From a virus: 49,517 bases of DNA. Under the pieces are notes generated by a model. The model saw only the letters and a program-made list of their open reading frames with translations. It did not search any database and was not told the origin of the DNA. Below, piece after piece: positions 1 through 9,540 of the stretch. Positions within the stretch are counted from its first letter, which is position 1, and every line of letters begins with the position of its first letter. Location of the stretch: IMG/VR virus record IMGVR_UViG_3300017763_000026, positions 1-49,517 of that record; one strand, given 5' to 3'. The translations under genes were made by a program, and so were the position numbers.

Positions 1-1146
1 GGTTTATCATATCAATGGGGTGATTCACACGAAAGAATAGAACAAAGCGATGGCAATATAGAGTTTTTCACAAATAACGGTCAAGCAATGACTTTAAATG
101 GGTCAAATCTTGGAATTGGAACTGATAATCCTGCTACAAAATTACAAGTAGTGGGTACTTTATCTACTAAGTTAACAGATGGGCTATTTTATTTTAGCAA
201 TAGTTCCTCTACTACCGTAGATACATCTCAGTTAGGAATCCATTGGATTGGTAGAGTTGATTCAGCTGGCTATCACATGACAACAACAGCTGGAGGATTT
301 GCAGGACAGGCAGGAACTTTAGGTATAGGAGGAAAAGGGGGTATTACTTTTGGAACCTGTACTACTTCAGAAACTTATGCTTCTGGAAGAATGATTATTG
401 ACGCATCAGGCAAAGTTGGAATTGGAACTAGCAGCCCCGCATCAGTGCTTCATGTTGAAAAGAGTTTTTCTGGAACATTAGTAGAAATACACCAGACAGC
501 AGGTTCTACCTCTAATGATAGAGGACTTGATGTAGAAACCAGCTCAACGGGAACTACAGTAGCTAGATTTAAAAATTCAGGTATGGTATTGCAAGCAATA
601 TACGGAAATGGAAATGTTGCTATATTTGGAGGTACTCTTTATGTTGCAGGTGATGGACAGAGTTTTTCAGCAGGTAGTCACAATGGCCATTCATATAATG
701 TTAATGGACAATCTGTAAGTAGTCGTGCAGCAACCAACTTACAAACACACCATTCATTTTATAATCCAAATGGTAGTGTTGGAACAATAAAAACAAACGC
801 AAGTGCAACACAATTTAACACTTCATCAGACTATAGACTTAAAGAAAACGTAGTAACTGATTGGGATGGAACAACTTTATTGAAACAATTAAAACCAAGT
901 CAATTTAATTTTAAAGCTGATTCAAGCACAATAGTACAAGGTTTCTTAGCGCATGAAGTATCAAGTATTGTTCCACAAGCTGTGTCGGGTGACAAAGATG
1001 CAGTATATACAGCAGCAGAAGCGGAAGACGGGGAAGGAATAGAAGGACAACCAAATTATCAAGGAATAGACCATTCACACTTAGTTCCTTTATTAGTCAA
1101 AACAATACAAGAATTAGAAGCTAGAATAGCAACATTAGAAGGATAA
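1..1146 (+). CDS. Tail fibre protein with C-terminal S74 chaperone domain (5' partial)
   Basis: The reading frame is open from base 1, so the true start lies before the window; the first ATG inside is at 88. The body is rich in Gly, Ser and Thr and carries GIGT-type motifs (GIGTDNPA, GIGTSSPA) common in phage fibre shafts. The C-terminal ~110 residues, from SDYRLKENV to a closing helix ending ARIATLEG, match the peptidase S74 intramolecular chaperone. In that family the domain trimerises the fibre and is then cut off by itself. It is followed after 1 nt by a second fibre gene. Family assignment is firm; the receptor target cannot be read. Confidence 0.88.
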   Translation, partial: GLSYQWGDSHERIEQSDGNIEFFTNNGQAMTLNGSNLGIGTDNPATKLQVVGTLSTKLTDGLFYFSNSSSTTVDTSQLGIHWIGRVDSAGYHMTTTAGGFAGQAGTLGIGGKGGITFGTCTTSETYASGRMIIDASGKVGIGTSSPASVLHVEKSFSGTLVEIHQTAGSTSNDRGLDVETSSTGTTVARFKNSGMVLQAIYGNGNVAIFGGTLYVAGDGQSFSAGSHNGHSYNVNGQSVSSRAATNLQTHHSFYNPNGSVGTIKTNASATQFNTSSDYRLKENVVTDWDGTTLLKQLKPSQFNFKADSSTIVQGFLAHEVSSIVPQAVSGDKDAVYTAAEAEDGEGIEGQPNYQGIDHSHLVPLLVKTIQELEARIATLEG

Positions 1147-1147
1147 T

Positions 1148-3772
1148 ATGGCATTTTCAAAGAACAGAAGATTAGCAGATTTAGTATCATCAGCAGGTGA
1201 GGTATCATCTTTTGTTGATGCTTCAGTTACACACGCTGATTTACACACTTCCATGGATCTTACTGGTAAAACAGTTACAGTAGCAAATGCATCAACTGGC
1301 GATAGTGATACGACCGCAGCAAATACGGCATTCGTACAACAAGAAATCGCAGCACTAGTTGATAGTTCACCTGGTACACTTAACACACTTAACGAATTAG
1401 CAGCAGCATTAGGTGACGATGCAAACTTCAGTACAACAGTTACAAACTCGATAGCAACTAAATTACCTTTAGCAGGTGGAACATTAACTGGGGATTTAAT
1501 ACTTGGTGATAGTGTACAAATAGAGTTTGGTTCTGCTAGTGGTGGTGACACAAATATAAGGCATGATGGCAACAATACAAAGTTTTCACATACAGGAACA
1601 GGTGGTTTATATATAGGTGCAGATTTATTTGCAATACAAAACGCTGCTCATAACGAAAATTATTTAACTGCTGCAGCAAATGGTTCGGTACAACTTTATT
1701 ATGACAATAGTTTAAAACTCTTAACATCTAGCACTGGTATTAATTTACCTTTAGATGGTGAGTCAATCAAATTTGGTGCTAACAGTGAAATAATATTAAC
1801 GCACGAGCATGATATTGGTTTAGCTTTACAAGGCGCTTTAAAACTTTATAATAACAACACTGATGATACTAATAAAGAAGGACATTTGTTAGCTCGTCAA
1901 TATGACTCTGGAACAGAGACAGAAGGTTTCCAAATATTACAATACTTTGCAAACTCATCAGGTAATAGGATAGATGTAGGAGGTGCTTCTTCTCAATACA
2001 ATGCTGCTACTGAAATAAACTTTTATACCGCAGCAGATACTACAACACGAACAGGAACAACTCGTATGACCATTGATTCATCAGGGCGAGTTGGAATTGG
2101 TACAACATCAATGGGTGCACCTTTGCATATAACTAATGCAACTCCAGTTCTAAGATTTACTGACAGTGATACTTCAAGAAATTCACAAATAGTAGGTGTA
2201 GATGGTAATTTAAGACTTGATGCAGATAATGATAATCAGCAATCATCTACTAATATTAGTTTTAGAACAGATGGCACAGAACGAGCCAGACTAGATGATG
2301 CAGGAAGATTATTATTAAATTCAACATCTACATCTTTTAATGATAATTTGTATATAAATGGTTCTGGATATGCTGTAAGTGGGTGGCGAGTAGGAAGTAC
2401 TGCAACTTATGTTGGTAAGATGCACAATAATAGTGGTAAACTTTCATTAGAAACAGATGCCACTAGAGATATACAGTTTGGTAGTGCAACAAATCCCGAC
2501 ACAATATTTATTGATACATCAGATCGAAGGGTTGGAATTGGAAATGCAAATACAACTCCAGTAACTACATTGGATGTTAAGAATTCAGGTGATAGCGCCT
2601 ATACTGGTGGACTACTAATACGAACTGGCACATCAACAACTGAAGCAACTTCTCTTTATCATGATAATAATAGTGCAACTACTACTGTTTTAGCAAATAG
2701 ATATGATAACGCAGGAGCAGCAATAAAGCTTATACTACGAGCCTCTAGCGGATCACCTGTTACAGCATTGACTGCTTTAGGAAGTGGAAACGTATTAGTT
2801 GGCCCCGGAACAGATAGAGGTAGAAAATTCGTAGTAGAAGGAACTGGAGATTTAATGGCCCTCTATTCTACTAACGCTGGTAGTGGTGGTGCACAATTTG
2901 ATTTAATTCATGATTCGGCTTCATACGCAGATGGCGATAGTGTTGGAATTATAAATTTTTCTACAGATGATCGACAACTAGGAAGTATAAAAGCAGTTGG
3001 AGCGGTTTCTGGAGAAAGAGGAGTAGTTCATATTGGTGTTAGAAAAAGCTCTTCAGAGTATAATCATAACGCAATGCGTCTACACAATGGTGGAGATGAA
3101 GTATTACTAGACATATATTCTCCTTCAGGCAGTAATAGAGGAGCGGGATATTTTAGATTTAAGACAGATGGTGCATCAACAGAAGAAAGTGTAGCACAAA
3201 TATACATGGAACAAGGTTCCGGTGATGGTGCTGCTCGTAAATCAAATATGTATTTTCAAGTTGCTGATAATGGCTCGCCATCTACAGCGATGACAATTGA
3301 GAATAATAAATACGTTAGTACAGCTACAAATTTAAACGTATCTACTTCATCTGCAGCATCTAATGCAAAACTGAATGTAGCAGGTGGTATAAGATTTACT
3401 CATTCTCCCGCAAGTGCAGCAGGTCTGAATGTGACTACTCAGGTTTCAATTAATAATACATCATCAAATCTTGTAGCTTCAAATCTTTATTATAAATCAT
3501 TCTTTATAAATTTTTATCATAACAATGGTCATAGTCAATGTTTCTTTGTTGCAAATGGCGGTGGTGGTATTGGATATAACTTTACAGGTTTAGTTCCTGG
3601 TGAATCAACTGTAATCACTGGAACGGGTATAGACCAGACATTTACAACCATAGGTAGTTCTCCAAATACATTTAGAGTACAACTTACAAGTGGTGGGGGT
3701 CAGTTATATATTACCAGATCAAATGGTACTGGTTCTTTCCAAGTATCAATTCAAGTATTAACGGGAGGCTAA
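1148..3772 (+). CDS. Large tail fibre / receptor-binding-like protein (874 aa)
   Basis: The start ATG follows AAGGATAAT. The N-terminal ~120 residues (TAANTAFVQQEI, GTLNTLNELAAALG, LPLAGGTLTGDL) are a typical phage fibre attachment and repeat region. The middle has repeated modules of the form TTRMTIDSSGRVGIGT and RVGIGNAN, like the preceding fibre. Unlike that fibre it has no S74 domain; instead it ends in a Gly/Ser/Thr-rich beta-type domain with FFINFYHNNG and SGGGQLYITRS. I infer a trimeric distal fibre or adhesin. It is probably co-transcribed with the upstream fibre. Confidence 0.78.
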   Translation: MAFSKNRRLADLVSSAGEVSSFVDASVTHADLHTSMDLTGKTVTVANASTGDSDTTAANTAFVQQEIAALVDSSPGTLNTLNELAAALGDDANFSTTVTNSIATKLPLAGGTLTGDLILGDSVQIEFGSASGGDTNIRHDGNNTKFSHTGTGGLYIGADLFAIQNAAHNENYLTAAANGSVQLYYDNSLKLLTSSTGINLPLDGESIKFGANSEIILTHEHDIGLALQGALKLYNNNTDDTNKEGHLLARQYDSGTETEGFQILQYFANSSGNRIDVGGASSQYNAATEINFYTAADTTTRTGTTRMTIDSSGRVGIGTTSMGAPLHITNATPVLRFTDSDTSRNSQIVGVDGNLRLDADNDNQQSSTNISFRTDGTERARLDDAGRLLLNSTSTSFNDNLYINGSGYAVSGWRVGSTATYVGKMHNNSGKLSLETDATRDIQFGSATNPDTIFIDTSDRRVGIGNANTTPVTTLDVKNSGDSAYTGGLLIRTGTSTTEATSLYHDNNSATTTVLANRYDNAGAAIKLILRASSGSPVTALTALGSGNVLVGPGTDRGRKFVVEGTGDLMALYSTNAGSGGAQFDLIHDSASYADGDSVGIINFSTDDRQLGSIKAVGAVSGERGVVHIGVRKSSSEYNHNAMRLHNGGDEVLLDIYSPSGSNRGAGYFRFKTDGASTEESVAQIYMEQGSGDGAARKSNMYFQVADNGSPSTAMTIENNKYVSTATNLNVSTSSAASNAKLNVAGGIRFTHSPASAAGLNVTTQVSINNTSSNLVASNLYYKSFFINFYHNNGHSQCFFVANGGGGIGYNFTGLVPGESTVITGTGIDQTFTTIGSSPNTFRVQLTSGGGQLYITRSNGTGSFQVSIQVLTGG

Positions 3773-3773
3773 A

Positions 3774-4106
3774 ATGGCCATGGAATTTACATATAAGGTA
3801 AGTGGAATAAAAGTTTATTCAACTGACACACAAACAGATATTATAAAAGAAGCAACGCTTCATATTATCGGTACAGAAGATGATGGTCAAGTGCATGAAA
3901 ATTTTATGAATTTAGAGTTAGAAGAACCTGCAGGTTCATTTACAGAATTTAGTAGTGTCACTGAATTACAAGTACAAGAATGGTTAAAAGGAACATTAGG
4001 AGAAGACCAAATTATATTACAAAAAGCAAGTTTGGCTTCATTAAAGGATGACCCTATTTCTACATTATCTAGAGATAACCCAAAAGAAAAAGAATTAGAA
4101 ACATAA
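3774..4106 (+). CDS. Small conserved phage protein, fibre-cluster (110 aa)
   Basis: A GGAGG site sits 6 nt before the ATG, and the gene starts 1 nt after the upstream fibre stop, so it is translationally coupled to it. The product is acidic and shows no signal peptide or membrane segment. Residues such as VTELQVQEWLKGTLGEDQI resemble a small protein often found beside fibre genes in marine T4-like phages. Its position suggests fibre assembly or a fibre-associated role, but I do not recognise a named domain and this is inference only. Confidence 0.7.
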   Translation: MAMEFTYKVSGIKVYSTDTQTDIIKEATLHIIGTEDDGQVHENFMNLELEEPAGSFTEFSSVTELQVQEWLKGTLGEDQIILQKASLASLKDDPISTLSRDNPKEKELET

Positions 4107-4111
4107 TAGGA

Positions 4112-4119
4112 TATAAATA
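4112..4119 (+). promoter_or_regulatory. T4-type late promoter (TATAAATA)
   Basis: Exact TATAAATA, the T4 late -10 box, between two genes. The next ATG is only 6 nt downstream, so transcription would begin at or next to the start codon of the 446-aa virion protein. Confidence 0.75.
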
Positions 4120-4125
4120 GTCTAT

Positions 4126-5466
4126 ATGGCAGTAAAATCAGCAGTAACATCGTGGGCCAGTGGAAACATGGCAGGTCATCCTAGTTTATCTAGGTACGGC
4201 CAAAGCAATAGATCTGGTATAGCATATTCTGATGTAAATGCAGAATTTCATAGTGTTCAATCACATAACTCTTCTGGTAATGCGCTTGGAACAGGTGGAA
4301 CTTATCAATTATCAGCTAGCCAATTAGATGGCAATGACACAAGAGTAAATCCAGGTGCTGCAGTATTAACTAAAGGAACTGCGGTCCAACCATATCATCA
4401 AGGGACATCTACTTCGGATTCTGGAGAATCTGGATCAGCTACTAATTTAGGATATCTTTCTCAATCGGCGAGTAATGTAAATCTTGGAGCTTTTCGTGGA
4501 ACTTCTGCAAGATTACCTCTAAGACCTACTGATAATAGAGTTATCAGCTGGACTGGTAATACAGCTGCAACAAATAGTAATAATAATGTTACTTCTAGAG
4601 ATATATTTTCTCATAATGGTGGCCATGGAGGAGTTGGAGCAACTAATGGAGGTAGAGGCTATATTACTAATATGTTTACTGGAGCCTTCCAAAGAAACAC
4701 TGTTACAACTAAAAACTTGAACACTGTTGCATCTGCAGATGATATAATCGTAGTATTAATGTTATGTCTTGGAAGTGGTACTATATCAGCACCAACATTT
4801 AAAAACAGTGCTGGAAGTACTACAAGCGCTTCACAAACTAGTAACATATTTAATTACGGAATTAATACAAGTACTTATAATTCAGCTGCAACATGTACAT
4901 ATGCTGCATGGGTATATGATGCTGCTGGAGGAGAAACACAGTTTACTACTGCAGCATATGCAGGAACTTCATCTGGTAATTTAGTTAGATATTTTTCATT
5001 TGTCGTTGGTAATAGTTATACTTTGGGTTATAATAATAACGTTGGTTATCAACAACCTGGTAACACTACCAGTAGTACTTGGAGCGTTTCTAATGCTGGA
5101 GGACTTAGTATATTTGGAACAACTACGCAAGGTAATGGACAATTTGGAGTGTTTGTAAATATGTCTCCTTATGTTGGATTTTATCCTAGTACCAATATGG
5201 CAATTTCTAGCCAACCGAGTGATCTTGCTGTCAAAACTAATAGTACTAATCAGACAACGAATAATTATGGCTCAACTTTTTCTAATATATGTATGAATCA
5301 AAGTGGATCTGTAACAACTACTACACCTGGTTATTTAGGTAAACCTCCAACAACAAATACTAGCCCTATTGTTCCAGGTATTATGCTGGCTCAAAGCCCT
5401 AATCATTCTCAAAACTTAAACTTTTTGCTGTATTTTAGCCCGCTGACGACAGGACAGGTAACATAA
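4126..5466 (+). CDS. Ser/Thr/Asn/Gly-rich putative virion adhesin (446 aa)
   Basis: Low-complexity, beta-rich protein dominated by Ser, Thr, Asn, Gly and Ala, with almost no charged residues after the first third. It is typical of phage surface or fibre-tip proteins. There is no signal peptide and no recognisable enzyme motif. It has its own late promoter 6 nt upstream and no good Shine-Dalgarno site, which fits a leaderless late message. It overlaps the next gene by one base (TAATG). A structural or decoration role is inferred from composition, promoter and position. Confidence 0.7.
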   Translation: MAVKSAVTSWASGNMAGHPSLSRYGQSNRSGIAYSDVNAEFHSVQSHNSSGNALGTGGTYQLSASQLDGNDTRVNPGAAVLTKGTAVQPYHQGTSTSDSGESGSATNLGYLSQSASNVNLGAFRGTSARLPLRPTDNRVISWTGNTAATNSNNNVTSRDIFSHNGGHGGVGATNGGRGYITNMFTGAFQRNTVTTKNLNTVASADDIIVVLMLCLGSGTISAPTFKNSAGSTTSASQTSNIFNYGINTSTYNSAATCTYAAWVYDAAGGETQFTTAAYAGTSSGNLVRYFSFVVGNSYTLGYNNNVGYQQPGNTTSSTWSVSNAGGLSIFGTTTQGNGQFGVFVNMSPYVGFYPSTNMAISSQPSDLAVKTNSTNQTTNNYGSTFSNICMNQSGSVTTTTPGYLGKPPTTNTSPIVPGIMLAQSPNHSQNLNFLLYFSPLTTGQVT

Positions 5467-6125
5467 TGGACATAAAAAATTATTCATATACATGTGCTGG
5501 TGGAAACGCTATTCAAAGTTTTTCTGAATTTATGCCACAAGAAGTATGGGATTCTATTTGGAATCAGAATAAAACAAATTTACTTAATGAAGGTGGTTGG
5601 ACTTGGTTAGAAGAAAACTCTGGAGATGAAGATAAATGTAAAGCTCAAATAGAAGCATGGTTTGAATTAACTATGCAAGCGCCTAATTGTTATTTACACT
5701 ATGTAATAGTTGATGATTATCCAGTTATACTTACTATACATTCGAGATTAACAGAAAAGTTTAATCTTATAGATGATGAGTTAGCTCGGCTAGGCATTGA
5801 AAACTTTGACTATTTAGATTTAGGTGGAATATCCGGAACGTGTGACATAATATTACAACTTACTGGTGATGACAAAAATGGAAGTAAAGCAACATGTTTT
5901 AGTGATAAGTTAACAGAAAATGGCTTAGAAATATTTGAAGATGTAAAAATAAAACTAGGCGTAGAAAGAATAGTTGCTCCAGTAATAAATAAAGATGTTA
6001 AAAAGTTTTTAGTAGAAAGTGGTATTCGTAGATATATTGGAACGTATGTAGATGATGGAACATCACCAATAGCATATATTGGAAACACCGGTTGGCCATT
6101 TATGTTTGGTAAACTAGGCGTTTAA
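5466..6125 (+). CDS. Uncharacterised protein (219 aa), weakly GNAT-like C-terminus
   Basis: The ATG overlaps the previous stop (TAATG). No signal peptide or membrane segment. The C-terminal part, with an AP-V-N-x-x-VKKFLVESGIRR pattern, resembles the final helix-strand of GNAT acyltransferases, but the acetyl-CoA loop is not clear, so I do not claim that function. The gene ends the fibre block just before the late promoter of the neck operon. It could be a fibre-modifying or assembly protein. Confidence 0.6.
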   Translation: MDIKNYSYTCAGGNAIQSFSEFMPQEVWDSIWNQNKTNLLNEGGWTWLEENSGDEDKCKAQIEAWFELTMQAPNCYLHYVIVDDYPVILTIHSRLTEKFNLIDDELARLGIENFDYLDLGGISGTCDIILQLTGDDKNGSKATCFSDKLTENGLEIFEDVKIKLGVERIVAPVINKDVKKFLVESGIRRYIGTYVDDGTSPIAYIGNTGWPFMFGKLGV

Positions 6126-6137
6126 AATTATTTCTAT

Positions 6138-6145
6138 TATAAATA
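6138..6145 (+). promoter_or_regulatory. T4-type late promoter (TATAAATA)
   Basis: Exact TATAAATA in the gap before gp13. A proper ribosome-binding site (AAAGAGGA) follows, so this is a late promoter with an ordinary short leader. Confidence 0.85.
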
Positions 6146-6166
6146 GAATAATAAAGAGGATTTAAT

Positions 6167-7159
6167 ATGGCAAAACCTACTACAAGAGCAGAATTTATCG
6201 CATATTGTAAACGTTCATTAGGTGCGCCTGTAGTTGAAATTAATGTAGATGATGATCAGATAGATGATAGAGTTGATGAAGCACTTGACTATTTCTATCA
6301 ATATCATTCAGATGGATCAGAAAAAGTATTTTTAAAACACCAAGTAATTGATTCTATATTAACAACAGAAGCCGTTGCAACTAATTTTAATAATGGTGAA
6401 ACGGTAACTGGCACAACAACTGGAGCTAAATTTAATATATCATCTCTGGGGATATCAGCAAATTATGCTGGTGGTGGTAGCGCGTTTGGGCTTGGTGGAG
6501 AAGTTACTTCCGGAACATTTCTTGCTGGTGAAACAGTAACAGGATCAAGTTCTGGATTTTCGACCACTTTACCAACTACTGGATTCCTTGCTCAAGGAGA
6601 TCGTGATAACGGATATATTCCAGTAGCAGATTCAGTAACAGCAATTAAAAGAGTATTTCCATTAAGAGATATAAATTCAGCAAATAGTATGTTTGATGTA
6701 AAATATCAAATGCATTTAAATGATATGTTTTCATTAAGTTATATGGGTAACTTAGTCGATTATGAAATGGCTAAGCAATATATGAGTTTATTAGATATGT
6801 CAATAGATTCTGATGATAAGCATTTTAGATATCACAAACATGATGATAAATTATACATAGATATGAACTGGAAATCAGAAGTAGCCGTTGGTGATTATAT
6901 AGTAGTAGAAGCATATAGATATATGGACACTTCAAATTATGCTGATGTATGGAATGATTATTTTTTAAAAGCATACGCCACTGCTTTAATCAAAAAGCAA
7001 TGGGGTACTAATATGACAAAGTTTGATGGAATGACTATGCCAGGAGGAGTTACTTTTAATGGTAGACAAATACTTGACGATGCTAATCAAGAGATTGAAA
7101 AATTACAAGAAGAAGCTCGTTTAGTATGGGAAGATCCAGTAGACTTTATGGTGGGTTAA
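6167..7159 (+). CDS. 13: Neck protein gp13 (head completion)
   Basis: Homologue of T4 gp13, which with gp14 closes the filled head and joins it to the tail. The N-terminal region (TRAEFIAYCKRSLG, DDQIDDRVDEALDYF) and the C-terminal half (WNDYFLKAYATALIKKQWG, ending DPVDFMVG) are typical of the family. Residues about 73-140 are an inserted Gly/Thr-rich module with two GETVTG motifs that recurs in gp15. At 330 aa it is slightly longer than T4 gp13 (309 aa), which the insert accounts for. First gene of a late neck-terminase operon. Confidence 0.93.
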   Translation: MAKPTTRAEFIAYCKRSLGAPVVEINVDDDQIDDRVDEALDYFYQYHSDGSEKVFLKHQVIDSILTTEAVATNFNNGETVTGTTTGAKFNISSLGISANYAGGGSAFGLGGEVTSGTFLAGETVTGSSSGFSTTLPTTGFLAQGDRDNGYIPVADSVTAIKRVFPLRDINSANSMFDVKYQMHLNDMFSLSYMGNLVDYEMAKQYMSLLDMSIDSDDKHFRYHKHDDKLYIDMNWKSEVAVGDYIVVEAYRYMDTSNYADVWNDYFLKAYATALIKKQWGTNMTKFDGMTMPGGVTFNGRQILDDANQEIEKLQEEARLVWEDPVDFMVG

Positions 7160-7160
7160 A

Positions 7161-8090
7161 ATGCCTAGAAATGTATATTTTAGCCAACAAGTTAAATCAG
7201 AACAAACTCTTTACGAAGATCTTGTAGTAGAATCTCTAAAAATCTTTGGGCAAGATGCCTACTACATGCCAAGAACATTACTTACTCGTGATGATATCTT
7301 AGGAGAACAAAAAGGATCTTCATTTACAGACGCATACTTAATTGAAGCATATATTGAAGAAGGTGAAGGATTCCAAGGATCTGGAGATTTATATAGTAAG
7401 TTTGGTCTAGAAATAAGAGATGAAGTTAACTTTGTAATATCACGAAGACAATGGGAAAGATTTGTTGGAGTATTTAATAACGATGTTACAGCAACAGCTC
7501 CCCAAGAAGGTGATGTTATATTTTTACCATTATCAAATTCATTCTTCGAAATTACTTTTGTTGAAGATGAACAACCATTTTATCAATTATCGAATGTACC
7601 AGTTTTTAGATTATCATGCTCATTATTTGAATATAATGATGAAGATATAGAAACCGGATATGACTTTATTGATGATTTACAAGGATCAAATGCTTATCAA
7701 GTAGCAATGGATTATACTACTAATGTTTCAAATCAGCATATAGTAGGTGGAGAAATTGTAAATATGACAGTTTCAGATGGTGTAGTTGTATCAGGTGAAG
7801 TAATGTCAGTAACAAAAGCTGGAACAGCTGGTGGAACAATTTCTGTATCGAATATAACAGTTACTGGAGCTACTACTCTAACAGAATTTACAACTAGAGT
7901 ACTTTATGGTACTGAATCAAAAAATTATGTAACTGTAACTAAGGTATATGGCATTGGTGATACATCATTTGATGCTAATTTTATGCCTCAAGATGATTCG
8001 GCTGAAAATATTGCATTTGAATTAGCGGGAGATACTTTCTTAGACTTTACTGAATCTAATCCATTTGGTGATCCATCGGAGACTTACTAA
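7161..8090 (+). CDS. 14: Neck protein gp14
   Basis: Homologue of T4 gp14, partner of gp13 in the neck. The N-terminal signature is MPRNVYFSQQVKSEQTLYED, followed by a conserved FGLEIRDEVNFVISRRQWE segment and a beta-rich domain. Near the C-terminus (about residues 175-265) there is a Gly/Thr/Val-rich stretch likely to be an insertion or decoration. It follows gp13 after 1 nt and overlaps gp15 by 1 nt, so the three are translationally coupled. Confidence 0.93.
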   Translation: MPRNVYFSQQVKSEQTLYEDLVVESLKIFGQDAYYMPRTLLTRDDILGEQKGSSFTDAYLIEAYIEEGEGFQGSGDLYSKFGLEIRDEVNFVISRRQWERFVGVFNNDVTATAPQEGDVIFLPLSNSFFEITFVEDEQPFYQLSNVPVFRLSCSLFEYNDEDIETGYDFIDDLQGSNAYQVAMDYTTNVSNQHIVGGEIVNMTVSDGVVVSGEVMSVTKAGTAGGTISVSNITVTGATTLTEFTTRVLYGTESKNYVTVTKVYGIGDTSFDANFMPQDDSAENIAFELAGDTFLDFTESNPFGDPSETY

Positions 8091-9124
8091 TGTTTGGCGG
8101 TCATTATTATCATTCAACTTTAAGAAAAGCAGTAGCTATATTTGGTACTCTCTTTAATAATATCAGTGTTGTTCGTAAAAATGCTTCAGGTGGTATTATA
8201 AATCAAATTAAAGTACCTTTAGCGTACGGGCCAAAAGAAAAATTCTTATCTCGTATAGACCAAGATGCTGATAAAGCAACAATGGCAATTAAACTTCCAC
8301 GTATGTCTTTTGAGATTACTGGGCTAGAATATGATATTAATAAGAAACTAAATAAAAGAAATAAAGTCACTGAAGTGAATTCTAGTGATGCTAGTACACT
8401 TAGTAAAATAGATACACAAACACCATATAACATTAACATACAATTAAATATAATGGCTAAAAGCCAAGATGATGGACTACAAATATTAGAACAAATACTT
8501 CCATACTTTACTCCTGAATATACTGTAACTGTTAAACCAGTTGATTCTTTTACAACTTATAAACAAGATGTTCCTATTATATTACAATCAACAAATATAG
8601 CAGATGAATACGAAGGGGATTATCTAAGTAGAAGAGTGTTAACTTATTCTTTAGAATTTCAAATGAAAATGACATTTTATGGTCCAACTGCAAGCCAAGC
8701 AGTTATTAAAGAAATAGATATAGACTTCTTTGATAAAACAAATACCTCATTATTCTATGAAGGAGTTAATTTAGAAGTTGATCCTCGTACTGCAGATAAA
8801 GATGATACAGAAGTATCTGCATCTACAACGCCAGGAACTGATCAATATAGAGTATTACAAACTATAGACTTTTTAAGCCAGCCAGATCAATTCACGCTTA
8901 CATGTGGAGTTCCAACAGGTACATTTACAGTAGGTGAAACTATAACAGGACAAACAAGTGGAACAACAGGAACTGTAGTATCAGCTGTAAATATAGTTGA
9001 TCCTGGAGATGGTAGTATTGATGGTATTACAATTGTAATTAATAATTCGTCAGCATACTTCTCTGTAGAAAGTGTTGTTGGTAATACTTCAGGTGCTTCA
9101 GCAACAGTTGCTAGCTTTGTATAA
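8090..9124 (+). CDS. 15: Tail sheath stabiliser and completion protein gp15
   Basis: Homologue of T4 gp15, the hexameric terminator that caps the tail and docks to the neck. The N-terminal MFGGHYYHSTLRKAVAIFG and the LSRIDQDADK and PRMSFEITGLEYD segments are family hallmarks. The C-terminal ~65 residues add a GETITGQTSGTTGTV module (from about residue 280) like the insert in gp13. The stop codon overlaps a late promoter that serves gp16. Confidence 0.93.
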   Translation: MFGGHYYHSTLRKAVAIFGTLFNNISVVRKNASGGIINQIKVPLAYGPKEKFLSRIDQDADKATMAIKLPRMSFEITGLEYDINKKLNKRNKVTEVNSSDASTLSKIDTQTPYNINIQLNIMAKSQDDGLQILEQILPYFTPEYTVTVKPVDSFTTYKQDVPIILQSTNIADEYEGDYLSRRVLTYSLEFQMKMTFYGPTASQAVIKEIDIDFFDKTNTSLFYEGVNLEVDPRTADKDDTEVSASTTPGTDQYRVLQTIDFLSQPDQFTLTCGVPTGTFTVGETITGQTSGTTGTVVSAVNIVDPGDGSIDGITIVINNSSAYFSVESVVGNTSGASATVASFV

Positions 9125-9127
9125 ATA
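9120..9127 (+). promoter_or_regulatory. T4-type late promoter (TATAAATA) overlapping gp15 stop
   Basis: Exact TATAAATA whose bases include the gp15 TAA stop. The gp16 ATG follows after 5 nt, so the predicted transcript start coincides with the start codon. No Shine-Dalgarno site is visible before that ATG. Confidence 0.65.
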
Positions 9128-9132
9128 AGATT

Positions 9133-9540
9133 ATGGATAAGAAACAGAAAATGATTGAAAAGCTCGAGAAAAATCTGCCTACTCCTAAAAGAAATGAGCA
9201 GCTTATCACGAAAAAAGATATAAAAGATGATTATGAATTTTCACGTGATACTTATCGTGATTTAATCAATACAGGATCTCGATCATTAGATACTTTAGCT
9301 GAATTAGCTAGAGAATCTGAACATCCACGAGCATTCGAAGTTCTCTCAACATCAATAAAGAATCTAGGTGATGTGACTGATAAATTAATGTCTTTGCAAA
9401 AAGCGAAGAAAGATTTAACACAAGATAATGAAAAGAAAGAAATAACTAATAATAACTTATTTGTCGGTAGTACTACTGATTTACAAAGAATGTTATTAGA
9501 CAAGGATAATGTAATAGATGCAGCAAAGGATAAAGAATAA
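9133..9540 (+). CDS. 16: Terminase small subunit gp16
   Basis: Small, highly charged, helical protein (135 aa) directly before the large terminase, as in T4 (gp16, 164 aa). It regulates gp17 packaging. The conserved central helices (YEFSRDTYRDLI, SLDTLAELARESEHPRAFEVL) match T4-like gp16. Its 3' end overlaps gp17 by 23 nt in another frame. No ribosome-binding site is visible; the late promoter 5 nt upstream suggests a leaderless mRNA or coupling to gp15. Confidence 0.88.
   Translation: MDKKQKMIEKLEKNLPTPKRNEQLITKKDIKDDYEFSRDTYRDLINTGSRSLDTLAELARESEHPRAFEVLSTSIKNLGDVTDKLMSLQKAKKDLTQDNEKKEITNNNLFVGSTTDLQRMLLDKDNVIDAAKDKE

Noticed and set aside
1135-1575. Long minus-strand ORF opposite the second fibre gene
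   Set aside because: It is opposite a strong + gene, has Ser/Ala/Val-rich composition expected from the antisense frame of Thr/Ser-rich coding, and has no ribosome-binding site or promoter.
380-2600. GIGT repeats in the fibre genes as a CRISPR or DNA repeat array
   Set aside because: The similarity is at protein level with irregular spacing; these are fibre shaft motifs.
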